64,000 nt of DNA from Pseudomonadota bacterium (GTDB lineage: Bacteria; Pseudomonadota; Gammaproteobacteria; Xanthomonadales; Xanthomonadaceae), in NCBI GenBank assembly GCA_023386795.1, contig JAEWJB010000075.1, forward strand, positions 1 to 64,000, read 5' to 3'. Shown piece after piece: positions 32,801 through 39,325 of this stretch. The notes under the pieces are model-generated. The model was not told the origin of the DNA. It searched no databases and saw nothing but the letters and a program-made list of their open reading frames with translations. Within the stretch, counting starts at the first letter, position 1. Each line of letters opens with the position of its first letter. Position numbers and translations under genes: made by a program.

Positions 32801-33075
32801 GCGCAGGACCCTGCATCGAATGAAGAATTCAGGCCATGCACTTCATTTCCCCCCTGCCCCTCGCCTTCACCGCCCTTCGACGATTCAACATCGAGCTCGG
32901 GGTTGGCGAAGTCCTCGCCGTGTTCTTCTCGCCAGTCGGCCCAAGATCGCCCGCCAGCGCCGAGAAGCAGCCCGATCATGCCCACCTCGAGAACGAGGCG
33001 GACGCCAGACCGGCGTCGGCAAGCGCGCCCAACGTGGTCAACCTCGGCGCCCGTTGCCGCAGGAGCTCTACCCAT
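32797..33075 (-). CDS. Small hypothetical protein, early leftward operon
   Basis: The 92-residue frame (MGRAPAATGAEVDHVGRACRR...) contains a short hydrophobic stretch (VRLVLEVGMIGLLLGAGG) that might enter a membrane, and a glycine/glutamate-rich C-terminus. It overlaps the gene before by eight bases and the next by four, which supports expression. Codon use is less regular than in its neighbours, so confidence is modest. Confidence 0.45.
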   Translation of the reverse strand: MGRAPAATGAEVDHVGRACRRRSGVRLVLEVGMIGLLLGAGGRSWADWREEHGEDFANPELDVESSKGGEGEGQGGNEVHGLNSSFDAGSCA

Positions 33076-33262
33076 GCGTGACAACCTCGGAGAAGTGCAG
33101 CGGCCAGCCGACCCGTCTGCGACGAGCGATGAGCTCGAACCATTCGTCAGCAGTGAGCGACAACTCGGTTTGGTCGCCGGAATCGAAGATGGGGTTGCCG
33201 ATCAGGGAGCTAAGCTCGCCCGAGTCGAGCTCGTCCCGAACCGCTGTGACATAGCGGGACAC
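33068..33262 (-). CDS. Small hypothetical protein, early leftward operon
   Basis: The 64-residue product starts at a GTG directly after the stop of the cro-like gene. It is acidic with 'FDSGDQTELSLTADEWFELIARRRRVGWPLHF'. Position second after cro is where lambdoid phages keep small regulators such as cII, but no helix-turn-helix is evident. Confidence 0.5.
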   Translation of the reverse strand: MSRYVTAVRDELDSGELSSLIGNPIFDSGDQTELSLTADEWFELIARRRRVGWPLHFSEVVTHG

Positions 33263-33481
33263 TCAGCCACCCCCATTGGTGGACGAGGGGAACCGGCCGA
33301 AGACGTCAGGCCGAAGCTCGTGACGAGAGACGCCCGTCAGCTCTTCGATTGCGAGCACACGCTCCGCGGGCACCCTCCCCCGGCCGCGCCAGTTCCCTAC
33401 TACGCTTTGGCGCACACCCAAGGCGTGCGCAAGGTTGGTGACGCCGCCGGCGGCGTTGATTGCTCGAGACAGGGCATCCAT
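33263..33481 (-). CDS. Cro/YdaS-like regulator
   Basis: The 72-residue protein has a helix-turn-helix (residues 3-50: 'ALSRAINAAGGVTNLAHALGVRQSVVGNWRGRGRVPAERVLAIEEL') of the YdaS/Cro type, followed by 'TGVSRHELRPDVF', common at the end of such regulators. It is the first gene of the leftward operon and faces away from the repressor gene. Its ATG lies ten bases from the first operator, so it is under repressor control and would itself bind these operators to favour lytic growth. An in-frame TTG at 33487 is a weaker start. Confidence 0.8.
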   Translation of the reverse strand: MDALSRAINAAGGVTNLAHALGVRQSVVGNWRGRGRVPAERVLAIEELTGVSRHELRPDVFGRFPSSTNGGG

Positions 33482-33484
33482 GGT

Positions 33485-33552
33485 CAAAAGATCACATATC
33501 GTGATCTTGGCGTCAACACGTATCGTGTTAGACGGGCATCACACTCCGTGAA
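33485..33552. promoter_or_regulatory. Operator cluster and leftward early promoter between cro and the repressor gene
   Basis: Three imperfect 15-bp palindromes lie at 33491-33505 (ATCACATATCGTGAT), 33515-33529 (AACACGTATCGTGTT) and 33538-33552 (ATCACACTCCGTGAA). Their centres are 24 and 23 bases apart, like the three sites of a lambda right operator. On the reverse strand TTGACG (within GTGTTGACG) is followed by the first operator, giving a probable early promoter for cro that a bound repressor would cover. The third site is nearest the repressor start and may serve autoregulation. Confidence 0.75.
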
Positions 33553-33562
33553 GAATGGCCGC

Positions 33563-34057
33563 ATGGCCTTCTCCGACAACCTTCGAGCTGCCCGCATAGC
33601 AAAGGGCATGACCCAAGAGCAGCTTGCGCTGGCATGCGGCTGGTCGGGGCAAAGCCGCATAGCGAACTACGAATCGTCATCTCCCAGCGGTCGTGAGCCG
33701 AAGCTCGCCGAGATCTCTTTGCTTGCCCATGCACTGGGGGTTTCCGTAGCGTCGCTTTTTGGCGAGGCAGATCCCCTGTCGCAGCCTGCGCGACCCGACT
33801 TCCAGAAGATTGCCGCCGCAGTCACGGTGCTGACGCACTATTTGGAGCTCGTGGGTGACCCCCCTGAATGGGTCCAAGACCCACTGCTCCTTGAGACTGC
33901 CTATCTTGTCGCGGAAGAGTTCGGTCGCCCCGTGCAGCCGGATAACGTCCTCGATTTGACCAAGGTACTGGCAAAGCGCATCAGGGGGCAGAAGGAAGAT
34001 GTCGGACAGCACGCGATTCAAGGAACTGGCGCAGCGGCTCGCCGCAAGAACGGATGA
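33563..34057 (+). CDS. XRE-family phage repressor (CI-like position)
   Basis: The 164-residue protein begins MAFSDNLRAARIAKGMTQEQLALACGWSGQSRIANYESSS, a clear lambda-type helix-turn-helix (residues 5-60). The C-terminal part (about 75-160) is helical and has no Ala-Gly/Ser-Lys self-cleavage motif of CI or LexA, so induction would not follow the classic RecA route by its own cleavage. Start by ATG; a GTG 15 bases upstream is possible. It lies between mirrored operators and faces the early rightward operon. Confidence 0.82.
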   Translation: MAFSDNLRAARIAKGMTQEQLALACGWSGQSRIANYESSSPSGREPKLAEISLLAHALGVSVASLFGEADPLSQPARPDFQKIAAAVTVLTHYLELVGDPPEWVQDPLLLETAYLVAEEFGRPVQPDNVLDLTKVLAKRIRGQKEDVGQHAIQGTGAAARRKNG

Positions 34058-34364
34058 GCTGAGGTCGCAAAGGGCGATCTCGACCAATACTCTGCTGGTT
34101 CCACAAGCTCGGCGCATCGTTGAGCGGCACCTTGACGACGTCACTCGCGAAAGTCACTTGCGGATGGTCCGCAGCTTGGTGGGAGCTTTCCGACACTGTG
34201 GTTTCCAGTTGCTCGTTGACCAGGCGACTTTGGGAAAGGTAGGGCTCGACGAGCTCAGCGACGACGAACTCATCGAACTTCACCGGAACTTGGACCGCGC
34301 GCGGGAGTGCATGCAGGACGGAATCGACTTCCAAGAAGCTGGGCTGCTCCGCTCATTCGGCTGA
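33999..34364 (+). CDS. Hypothetical protein, repressor operon
   Basis: The 121-residue helical protein (MSDSTRFKELAQRLAARTDELRSQ...) overlaps the repressor gene by 59 bases in another frame and so is probably translated with it. The overlap implies expression in the lysogen. It has no known domain. It may be a repressor partner, an immunity factor, or control the switch in another way. Confidence 0.65.
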   Translation: MSDSTRFKELAQRLAARTDELRSQRAISTNTLLVPQARRIVERHLDDVTRESHLRMVRSLVGAFRHCGFQLLVDQATLGKVGLDELSDDELIELHRNLDRARECMQDGIDFQEAGLLRSFG

Positions 34365-34374
34365 CGGCTAAATA

Positions 34375-34414
34375 ATCACGAAACGTGTTGACACGGACAA
34401 TCACGATATGTGAT
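34375..34414 (+). promoter_or_regulatory. Rightward early promoter with two operators
   Basis: Palindromes at 34375-34389 (ATCACGAAACGTGTT) and 34400-34414 (ATCACGATATGTGAT) match those near cro. The second is the exact reverse complement of the 33491-33505 site. TTGACA at 34388-34393 would be a -35 box; the -10 box is not obvious (a TGATCT-like hexamer 17 bases on). The stretch GTGTTGAC...ATCACGATATGTGAT is shared with the leftward promoter, so both early operons are under one repressor. Confidence 0.72.
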
Positions 34415-34546
34415 CTTTTGCCCGCCAGCTCTGCTGGCGGGCGACCGGCGGGTCGCCGCACCTGCCAGCCTTCCCCTCTGGCCGTCGAAGTGGCCACTCC
34501 CCAGGCCCGATGACCCGCTGGCGCCCTCCCTTCCCGGAGGAGCGCC

Positions 34547-34765
34547 ATGTTCCAGACCGACACCGAAGCCGAAGCCCTACCGCCCTGCGCGGTGCGCTGC
34601 TGCCTTTCGGCTGCCCAGCATGATCATGCGCTTGCGCAGGCCCAGCTGAGGTCCAGTCGCGGCTCGCACAATCGCAACCAGAAGACTCGCGCCGCGCGCC
34701 TGGATGCTGCCAGCAAGCGCGCCGAAGCCGCCTCCCGTGATCTTGCCCGGGAGACTCGGTCTTGA
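34547..34765 (+). CDS. Small hypothetical protein, rightward early operon
   Basis: The 72-residue product (MFQTDTEAEALPPCAVRCCL...) has three Cys in its N-terminal part and a basic helical C-terminus. It starts after a strong GGAGG-type site (CGGAGGAGCGCC). It is the first gene after the rightward operators. No family is recognised. Confidence 0.55.
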   Translation: MFQTDTEAEALPPCAVRCCLSAAQHDHALAQAQLRSSRGSHNRNQKTRAARLDAASKRAEAASRDLARETRS

Positions 34766-35040
34766 GCGCCCTCCCCGCCTCCGAATCCTTCGCCACCGGC
34801 ATCCGCGGCGAGACTCTCGCCCTGATCGTCTGCCGCGACTTCGTGTGGGCCGGTCTGCTGGCGAGCCCCCACAGCCTCACGCCGCGCGAAATCGGCGTTG
34901 CGACCGTCCGCCGCGCCCAAGTGTGCGGCCGTGAGCTGCAGTTGGGTGCCGAGCGCTTCCGGATGACCCGACACGCCCTCAAACGGGCTTCGCGCTGGCT
35001 CGATCGCCAGGGCGTGCGCGTGACCGAGGTCCAGCCATGA
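34762..35040 (+). CDS. Small hypothetical protein, rightward early operon
   Basis: The 92-residue product uses a TTG start that overlaps the upstream stop (TTGA). Its C-terminal half, 'LQLGAERFRMTRHALKRASRWLDRQGVRVTE', could form a basic helical, perhaps nucleic-acid-binding, unit. No family is recognised. Confidence 0.55.
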   Translation: MSALPASESFATGIRGETLALIVCRDFVWAGLLASPHSLTPREIGVATVRRAQVCGRELQLGAERFRMTRHALKRASRWLDRQGVRVTEVQP

Positions 35041-35165
35041 GCCGCCGCCTGCGCGCCGCGTGGTTCGCCGTGGCCTTGCTCCTCGCCTATGCCGTCCCTC
35101 ATCGCTTGGTCGAGATGGCGCAGTACCGCTACGCCTACGTGGAGGCACACGCCGATGAGCGCTGA
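35037..35165 (+). CDS. 42-residue membrane-anchored small protein
   Basis: The frame begins MSRRLRAAWFAVALLLAYAV, a basic N-terminus followed by one hydrophobic helix, then a short polar tail. Its ATG overlaps the upstream TGA (ATGA) and its end overlaps the next gene by 11 bases, so it is embedded in the operon. Small phage membrane proteins of this build sometimes act in superinfection exclusion, but nothing here proves it. Confidence 0.5.
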   Translation: MSRRLRAAWFAVALLLAYAVPHRLVEMAQYRYAYVEAHADER

Positions 35166-35406
35166 TGTCTCGCTCTACCAGCGTTCCCACGCGGCCATGG
35201 AGGCCCATGCCGTTGCCATCCGAGAAGGCGCTATCGCGTGGGACCGCAAGCAACCCCAGCTGGTCGCCTTCTGGCAGGAAATCGCCCGCGCCTGCGTGAC
35301 CGAGTTCGAAGAATGCGACGCGGCCATTCGTGCCGGCGTCGAGGCCTATCTCGGTTTCTCTGGCCTGCAGACCGGCAATTCCGACCTATTCCCACTGGAG
35401 GCCTGA
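35155..35406 (+). CDS. Small hypothetical protein, rightward early operon
   Basis: The 83-residue helical, acidic product (MSADVSLYQRSHAAMEAHAV...) starts inside the end of the previous gene. No motif is recognised. The next gene follows by two bases. Confidence 0.55.
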   Translation: MSADVSLYQRSHAAMEAHAVAIREGAIAWDRKQPQLVAFWQEIARACVTEFEECDAAIRAGVEAYLGFSGLQTGNSDLFPLEA

Positions 35407-35408
35407 CC

Positions 35409-35708
35409 ATGCGCCAGACCGCTCATCCGCTGCCCGCATCCATCCCCGGCTGCCAGCTAGGTCACCACCCACAGTGGGTGGAAACCCACGGTGCACCCCA
35501 GCGCGCCCGCATCGGCACGCCTGTGCCGACCACCTTCCACATCGAGTGCTGCCGTTGCGGGATCGCCACGCGCCCAACCGCCAGCCGCGCGTTGGTGGAG
35601 TCGCGCTGGACCGACCCGTTCCGGATGCACCTGATTCCGCTCTCCCAGCTGACGCAGGCACGCGAGCAGGCCGTGTCTGCCTTCGTCCCTTCGGCGTGTG
35701 CCGCCTGA
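35409..35708 (+). CDS. Small protein with possible zinc site, rightward early operon
   Basis: The 99-residue product contains 'FHIECCRCGIATRPT' after 'PGCQLGHHPQW'. The Cys and His residues (C-x-x-C-G plus upstream C and HH) could bind zinc as in small treble-clef or ribbon folds. Phage early genes of this type often touch nucleic acid. No family is assigned. Confidence 0.55.
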   Translation: MRQTAHPLPASIPGCQLGHHPQWVETHGAPQRARIGTPVPTTFHIECCRCGIATRPTASRALVESRWTDPFRMHLIPLSQLTQAREQAVSAFVPSACAA

Positions 35709-35720
35709 TCCGAGGAACCC

Positions 35721-36008
35721 ATGAACCTACAGCCCATCGCCCAGCGCGCCTTGCTGGCAGCGTTCCAGAGTCCCGGCCACGCCCTGCGCCGCGCGCGCGG
35801 CGGATTCGCCACGCCGCCGGCGGAGATCCGCACCAGCGGCACCGCCGACATCCAGGTATTCACCCGGCGCGCAGTGAACTGGCTCGACAACGCCGGCCTG
35901 GTCGACTTCGACGACCCGGAATATCCGTCCGTCGTGCGCCTCAACGCCCGCGGCGAACGCTACGCCGAGCAGCTGCTCGCCGAAAGCGGCAAGGCGGTGC
36001 GCGCATGA
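35721..36008 (+). CDS. Small protein with winged-helix-like pattern, rightward early operon
   Basis: The 95-residue product reads 'IQVFTRRAVNWLDNAGLVDFDDPEYPSVVRLNARGERYAEQLL'. A helix followed by a hairpin ('GLVDFDDPEYPSVVRLNARGE') is what one expects of a winged helix, so DNA binding is possible. ATGA overlap with the next gene. Confidence 0.55.
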   Translation: MNLQPIAQRALLAAFQSPGHALRRARGGFATPPAEIRTSGTADIQVFTRRAVNWLDNAGLVDFDDPEYPSVVRLNARGERYAEQLLAESGKAVRA

Positions 36009-36514
36009 AGACCCTGCGTGCCCGCATCGCTTGCTGGCTGTACTGCCAACTGGTCTGGCGCGTGGTATCCAAGCGCCAGCCGGACTTCGTCGTCGGTGCG
36101 GACAATGCCGATGGTGCGTACCTGCTTCGCTGGTGGCTGCTTCCGCGCAACCCGATCTTCAACGTGTACCTGCATCGCTTCCTGCGCAGCGACGACGACC
36201 GGGCACTTCACGACCACCCGTGGGCGTGGTGCTCGCTACTGCTCAAGGGCCGCTATGTCGAGCATACCGTTGCCGCGGGCGGCATTCACCGCCGTCGCGT
36301 GCGCCAAGCAGGCAGTCTGCGCTGCGCACTGCCCAACAGCGCTCACCGGGTAGAGGTCCTGCCAGGCGAAGGCGCCTGGACGATCTTCATCACCGGACCT
36401 CGCGTGCGCCTATGGGGCTTTCATTGCCCGGACCAAGGCTGGATGGACTATCGCCGTTTCACTGCGGCGCGCGACGGCAAGCCAGGGGAGCGCGGGCCGG
36501 GGTGCGACGCATGA
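36005..36514 (+). CDS. Cupin-like protein of unknown function, rightward early operon
   Basis: The 169-residue product has the cupin pattern 'ALHDHPWAWCSLLLKGRYVEH' (H-x-H with a later Glu) and a second motif 'NSAHRVEVLPGEGAWTIFITGP' with one His. This suggests a metal-binding beta-barrel. The N-terminus is basic (MKTLRARIACWLYCQLVWRV). Members of this kind occur in phage early regions of related hosts as unknown genes. It overlaps both neighbours by ATGA. Confidence 0.65.
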   Translation: MKTLRARIACWLYCQLVWRVVSKRQPDFVVGADNADGAYLLRWWLLPRNPIFNVYLHRFLRSDDDRALHDHPWAWCSLLLKGRYVEHTVAAGGIHRRRVRQAGSLRCALPNSAHRVEVLPGEGAWTIFITGPRVRLWGFHCPDQGWMDYRRFTAARDGKPGERGPGCDA

Positions 36515-36816
36515 GCGGCCATACCGTAGGCGATGCCCTGATGACCCGCACTGCCCAGAACCGGAACGATTCCGAGCTGCGCCGCGCAGCGGAGAACCGA
36601 TCGCCGCTCGCGACCTTTGCCAACAGCAACCAGCATCAGAAGGACGCCGAACGCGCCGAGCTGGAGCGCTTGATGGCGGAGTTCAAGCGCCGCGGAGGCA
36701 AGGTGCAGGTAATCAGGTGCACCGCGATCAAGAAGCCGAAGTCGCGCCGTCAGGCGACGACCGAGGAAGCTTCTCGCCGCGTTGGCCAGCAAGCAAAGGA
36801 GCGCTCAGATGGGTAG
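36511..36816 (+). CDS. Basic small hypothetical protein, rightward early operon
   Basis: The 101-residue product is charged and likely helical in the middle (KDAERAELERLMAEFKRRGGKVQVIRC). 'GGKVQVIRCTAIKKPKSRRQ' recurs in small phage proteins of unknown role. The Lys/Arg-rich C-terminus points to nucleic-acid contact. Confidence 0.55.
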   Translation: MSGHTVGDALMTRTAQNRNDSELRRAAENRSPLATFANSNQHQKDAERAELERLMAEFKRRGGKVQVIRCTAIKKPKSRRQATTEEASRRVGQQAKERSDG

Positions 36817-37000
36817 GCGCGAGTTCGAGGTAAAACGGGCGCCGGTCCGCGATAACCGCCCCACGATGATCATGCGAAATCTTGAGGTCTCCGCCCGGGA
36901 GGACATGCGCACCGTCGCCCAGCGCCAGCGCCGGGCATGCCGCCAGCTGCGCGACAAGGTCGACGAGATCGATCTTGCCACGATGGGAGTTGCGGAGTGA
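36809..37000 (+). CDS. Small basic hypothetical protein, end of rightward early operon
   Basis: The 63-residue product starts at an ATG with AAGGAG seven to eight bases upstream and overlaps the previous gene by eight bases. It is highly charged (VAQRQRRACRQLRDKVDEID). It is the last gene of the rightward series; the next gene faces it with a gap of two bases. Confidence 0.5.
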   Translation: MGRREFEVKRAPVRDNRPTMIMRNLEVSAREDMRTVAQRQRRACRQLRDKVDEIDLATMGVAE

Positions 37001-37002
37001 CA

Positions 37003-37602
37003 TCAAGCAAGGTCGTTCGCGATCTTCTTACTCGCCCGCTCCAGCGCGGCGATGGCCACATCGCACCGTTCCAGTGCCGCATCCATGTCTCGACGAAATC
37101 TCAGCCAAAAGTTCGCCCAATGCCGCAGGTCGTCGGGACCAGTCGACCCAGCCTTCAATGCGTCCACTATCGAGCGGCATCCCGCCTGAGCGACCACGAC
37201 TTTGGACGCCAAGTCCAAACTGACTGCGCTTGGCCACTGACTCAGATCGATCGATCTGTCTGCCAGCTCCGCAAGTGGCTCCCCCGCGTTTCCGAAGCGT
37301 TCCCTGACATGAACATCAGCCATAAGTGCGGCCTCCACGGCCCACGCCTCCGGCGTATCCAGACCGAGAGGGAATTCTTCGTTGATCGACCTCAGGCGGG
37401 ACCGAGCCCGTTGCAAATCCCTTTCGAAGGCCACGGCGAACATGGCATTTGCTCGACTTTTCGTGCGCAGCCATTTCAGAGCTGGCATCGCAAGCGCGAG
37501 CAGCACACCGGAGCCCGTGGCAATTGCCGACCAGGCATTCCAATCGACCGCGCACGTTTCACTCAGCCGCCAGCACTGGCTGACGCCATCAAGCATCGAC
37601 AT
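37003..37602 (-). CDS. Membrane-anchored protein of unknown function
   Basis: The 199-residue protein has one strong membrane helix (about residues 24-44, WSAIATGSGVLLALAMPALKW), then a cytosolic helical domain (AFERDLQRARSRLRSINEEF...). It is the only minus-strand gene among the rightward early genes and looks like an independently expressed cargo gene. G+C is lower than in the phage core. The build is like that of the membrane protein at 38486-39325. Confidence 0.65.
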   Translation of the reverse strand: MSMLDGVSQCWRLSETCAVDWNAWSAIATGSGVLLALAMPALKWLRTKSRANAMFAVAFERDLQRARSRLRSINEEFPLGLDTPEAWAVEAALMADVHVRERFGNAGEPLAELADRSIDLSQWPSAVSLDLASKVVVAQAGCRSIVDALKAGSTGPDDLRHWANFWLRFRRDMDAALERCDVAIAALERASKKIANDLA

Positions 37603-37639
37603 ATCCAGCCCCCCCCATCCTTAGTGAGGCGATTCTGCC

Positions 37640-37903
37640 GTGAGCGACATCCACCTGAACGACCGGCTGGCGGCCCTCGACTGGGGCTTCGCCCGCGCGC
37701 GCGAAGCTGCCCAAACCGACGACCTGCCCATCAGGCTGCCTCCGCCGCCACTCCTAAAGCATCACGCCCAAGCCTTCCGCAGGTGCCCAACGGTGCTGTA
37801 TGCGCGTCGTCCGCTTGGGTTCACCAGCCTGACGCTTCCTTCGGGGAGCTTGAAGACACGCTGGATAACCAGCAAGGCGTTGTCGATAGACCCATCGTCA
37901 TGA
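37640..37903 (+). CDS. Doubtful small frame, perhaps a truncated early gene
   Basis: The first 50 residues (GTG start; MSDIHLNDRLAALDWGFARA...) look protein-like, with regular third-position G/C. The rest lies antisense to the 37762-37995 gene and looks random (RRPLGFTSLTLPSGSLK). It may be an early gene whose 3' part was replaced during recombination. The ribosome binding site is poor. Confidence 0.3.
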   Translation: MSDIHLNDRLAALDWGFARAREAAQTDDLPIRLPPPPLLKHHAQAFRRCPTVLYARRPLGFTSLTLPSGSLKTRWITSKALSIDPSS

Positions 37904-37995
37904 AGAACGGTACTACGCCTTGCCCTCGCAACCCTTTTAGCGGGCTTCTTAGCCGGCTTCTTGGCTGCCTTCTTAGCTGCCGATTTTGTAGCCAT
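37762..37995 (-). CDS. Small protein with histone-H1-like Lys/Ala tail
   Basis: The 77-residue product starts MATKSAAKKAAKKPAKKPAK, a lysine/alanine/proline tail as in bacterial H1-like proteins and mycobacterial-type basic tails, then 'RRSTVLHDDGSIDNALLVIQRVFKLPEGSVRLVNPSGRRAYSTV'. The tail would bind DNA without sequence preference. A G-rich site precedes the ATG. The compact C-terminal part is of unknown family. Confidence 0.6.
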   Translation of the reverse strand: MATKSAAKKAAKKPAKKPAKRVARARRSTVLHDDGSIDNALLVIQRVFKLPEGSVRLVNPSGRRAYSTVGHLRKAWA

Positions 37996-38261
37996 TCCAT
38001 TTCCCCCTGTACCGCCCACTCCGGGCAGACCAATCTTGCCTTCTGCCCTCCGCAACTTCCACCAGAAAATGCCAAGCCCCGGAAATTGCCGAATTTGTGC
38101 ATTTCCCTTGGGGCTGCGGCCGCGCATATGAGGCGCTTTATCCATATCAACCAAGCTCTTTCTGGGGCGCCTGCGTTGAAAGGCGGGAGCGATGGGAACT
38201 CAGGACTTCTAGAGCACCTTCCAGCGGAACAGCGACCCTCAACACTCTCGGGAGGTCCGGC

Positions 38262-38486
38262 TTGATCGGTTCTATCCTTCAGTTCGAGGATCTGCAGCAG
38301 CTCTGCTGTCCGGGGAGGAGGCCGCGCCTGGCAACGGTTGAGTCGTGGGCGCGGCGCCAAGGGATCCGATTTCAGTACGATGGCCGCGGCGGAATCTGGA
38401 CAACGCTCGACGCGTTGAACACGGCGCTTGGCATCCGGCCGCCAGCGAATGAATCCAACAACTACTTAGCCGACGAATTCATCTGA
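38262..38486 (+). CDS. DUF4224-family excisionase-like protein
   Basis: The 74-residue product reads 'SILQFEDLQQLCCPGRRPRLATVESWARRQGIRFQYDGRGGIWTTLDALNTALG', the DUF4224 pattern ('....L..LTG.k.p..q..wL...Gi.f..d..G.p.v....'). These small winged-helix proteins lie by phage integrases and probably serve as directionality factors. The TTG start has a perfect GGAGGT site six bases upstream; no ATG fits. Its stop shares one base with the next start. Confidence 0.72.
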   Translation: MIGSILQFEDLQQLCCPGRRPRLATVESWARRQGIRFQYDGRGGIWTTLDALNTALGIRPPANESNNYLADEFI

Positions 38487-39325
38487 TGCGTCCGATTCTC
38501 CAAGGATTCCTGTTAGTTGCACGCCGGCTACCGCTCCTGGTGGCCGACCTTGTCCTCAAAGTTATCTGGAGGCTGATGCCGCTGGCCTTTGCGCTTGTGG
38601 CCTATTCTTGGGCACCCAGGTGGGGAATAACGCCTCTAAAGCCTTATCAGATCGCGCTTCTCCTCGACGAGGCGAGCACTGAGGTGAAGGTCGCAGTAGT
38701 TACCGCGGCCATTACCGTTGCCGGCTTCCTCATCGCGTTTCGGACGGCTCATTCTGCGTGGAGAGCGGAGCGCGTTGCCGAGCTGAGGATAAGGGCGGGC
38801 GATGAGATCTTCGACTTCGCTCAGACGGTCTACTCGACCACGCTCGCTCTCGATATCGACCTAAAGAGACTGATGGCATTGATCGACATGGTGCACAAGA
38901 GCGCTTCTGCCCCACCTTTATATGCCGCAGAGGTCCAGCTTGGCCTCAAGGCGGCGGAGAGCGCCGAGGAGCGAGCTCAGACCCTTCGCGCAATGAGCAA
39001 TTCGGTTTTCGCGCTTGATGCGAAGTTTCAGTCAGTAGTAGGGTTGAATCCATTATCAGCTCAGCAGCTACCTGAGATGACGGAGGCGGTTGCCAAGGTT
39101 GGGAGCCGTGCCGTGCTCCCACTCCCATCCCCCCATTGTGATGGAACTGCACTCATAGCATGGTGCCAGACTGCAGCGACCGACGCGTACGTGAAGTTCT
39201 TACGCGAAGCGGTACCTGCCGCACAGGCAGCTGTCGTCAACGCGGGCTCCATTCGCGGCGTCATGTTGTCGGCGGTAGTACGCCCTACCCTCGCGTCGGT
39301 CGTCCGAGTCGCAGGGCACAAGTGA
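38486..39325 (+). CDS. Membrane protein of unknown function between excisionase and integrase
   Basis: The 279-residue protein has membrane helices near residues 5-45 (two) and 68-86 (VAVVTAAITVAGFLIAF), then a mainly helical cytosolic domain (ERVAELRIRAGDEIFDFAQTVYSTTLAL). One-base overlaps tie it to both the excisionase and the integrase, so it is made with them. Cargo in such a place is often linked to immunity. No family is recognised. Confidence 0.65.
   Translation: MRPILQGFLLVARRLPLLVADLVLKVIWRLMPLAFALVAYSWAPRWGITPLKPYQIALLLDEASTEVKVAVVTAAITVAGFLIAFRTAHSAWRAERVAELRIRAGDEIFDFAQTVYSTTLALDIDLKRLMALIDMVHKSASAPPLYAAEVQLGLKAAESAEERAQTLRAMSNSVFALDAKFQSVVGLNPLSAQQLPEMTEAVAKVGSRAVLPLPSPHCDGTALIAWCQTAATDAYVKFLREAVPAAQAAVVNAGSIRGVMLSAVVRPTLASVVRVAGHK

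Noticed and set aside
34401..35253. Minus-strand frames opposite the rightward early genes
   Set aside because: The plus-strand genes are tiled by 1-11 base overlaps with good starts, which random frames would not show.
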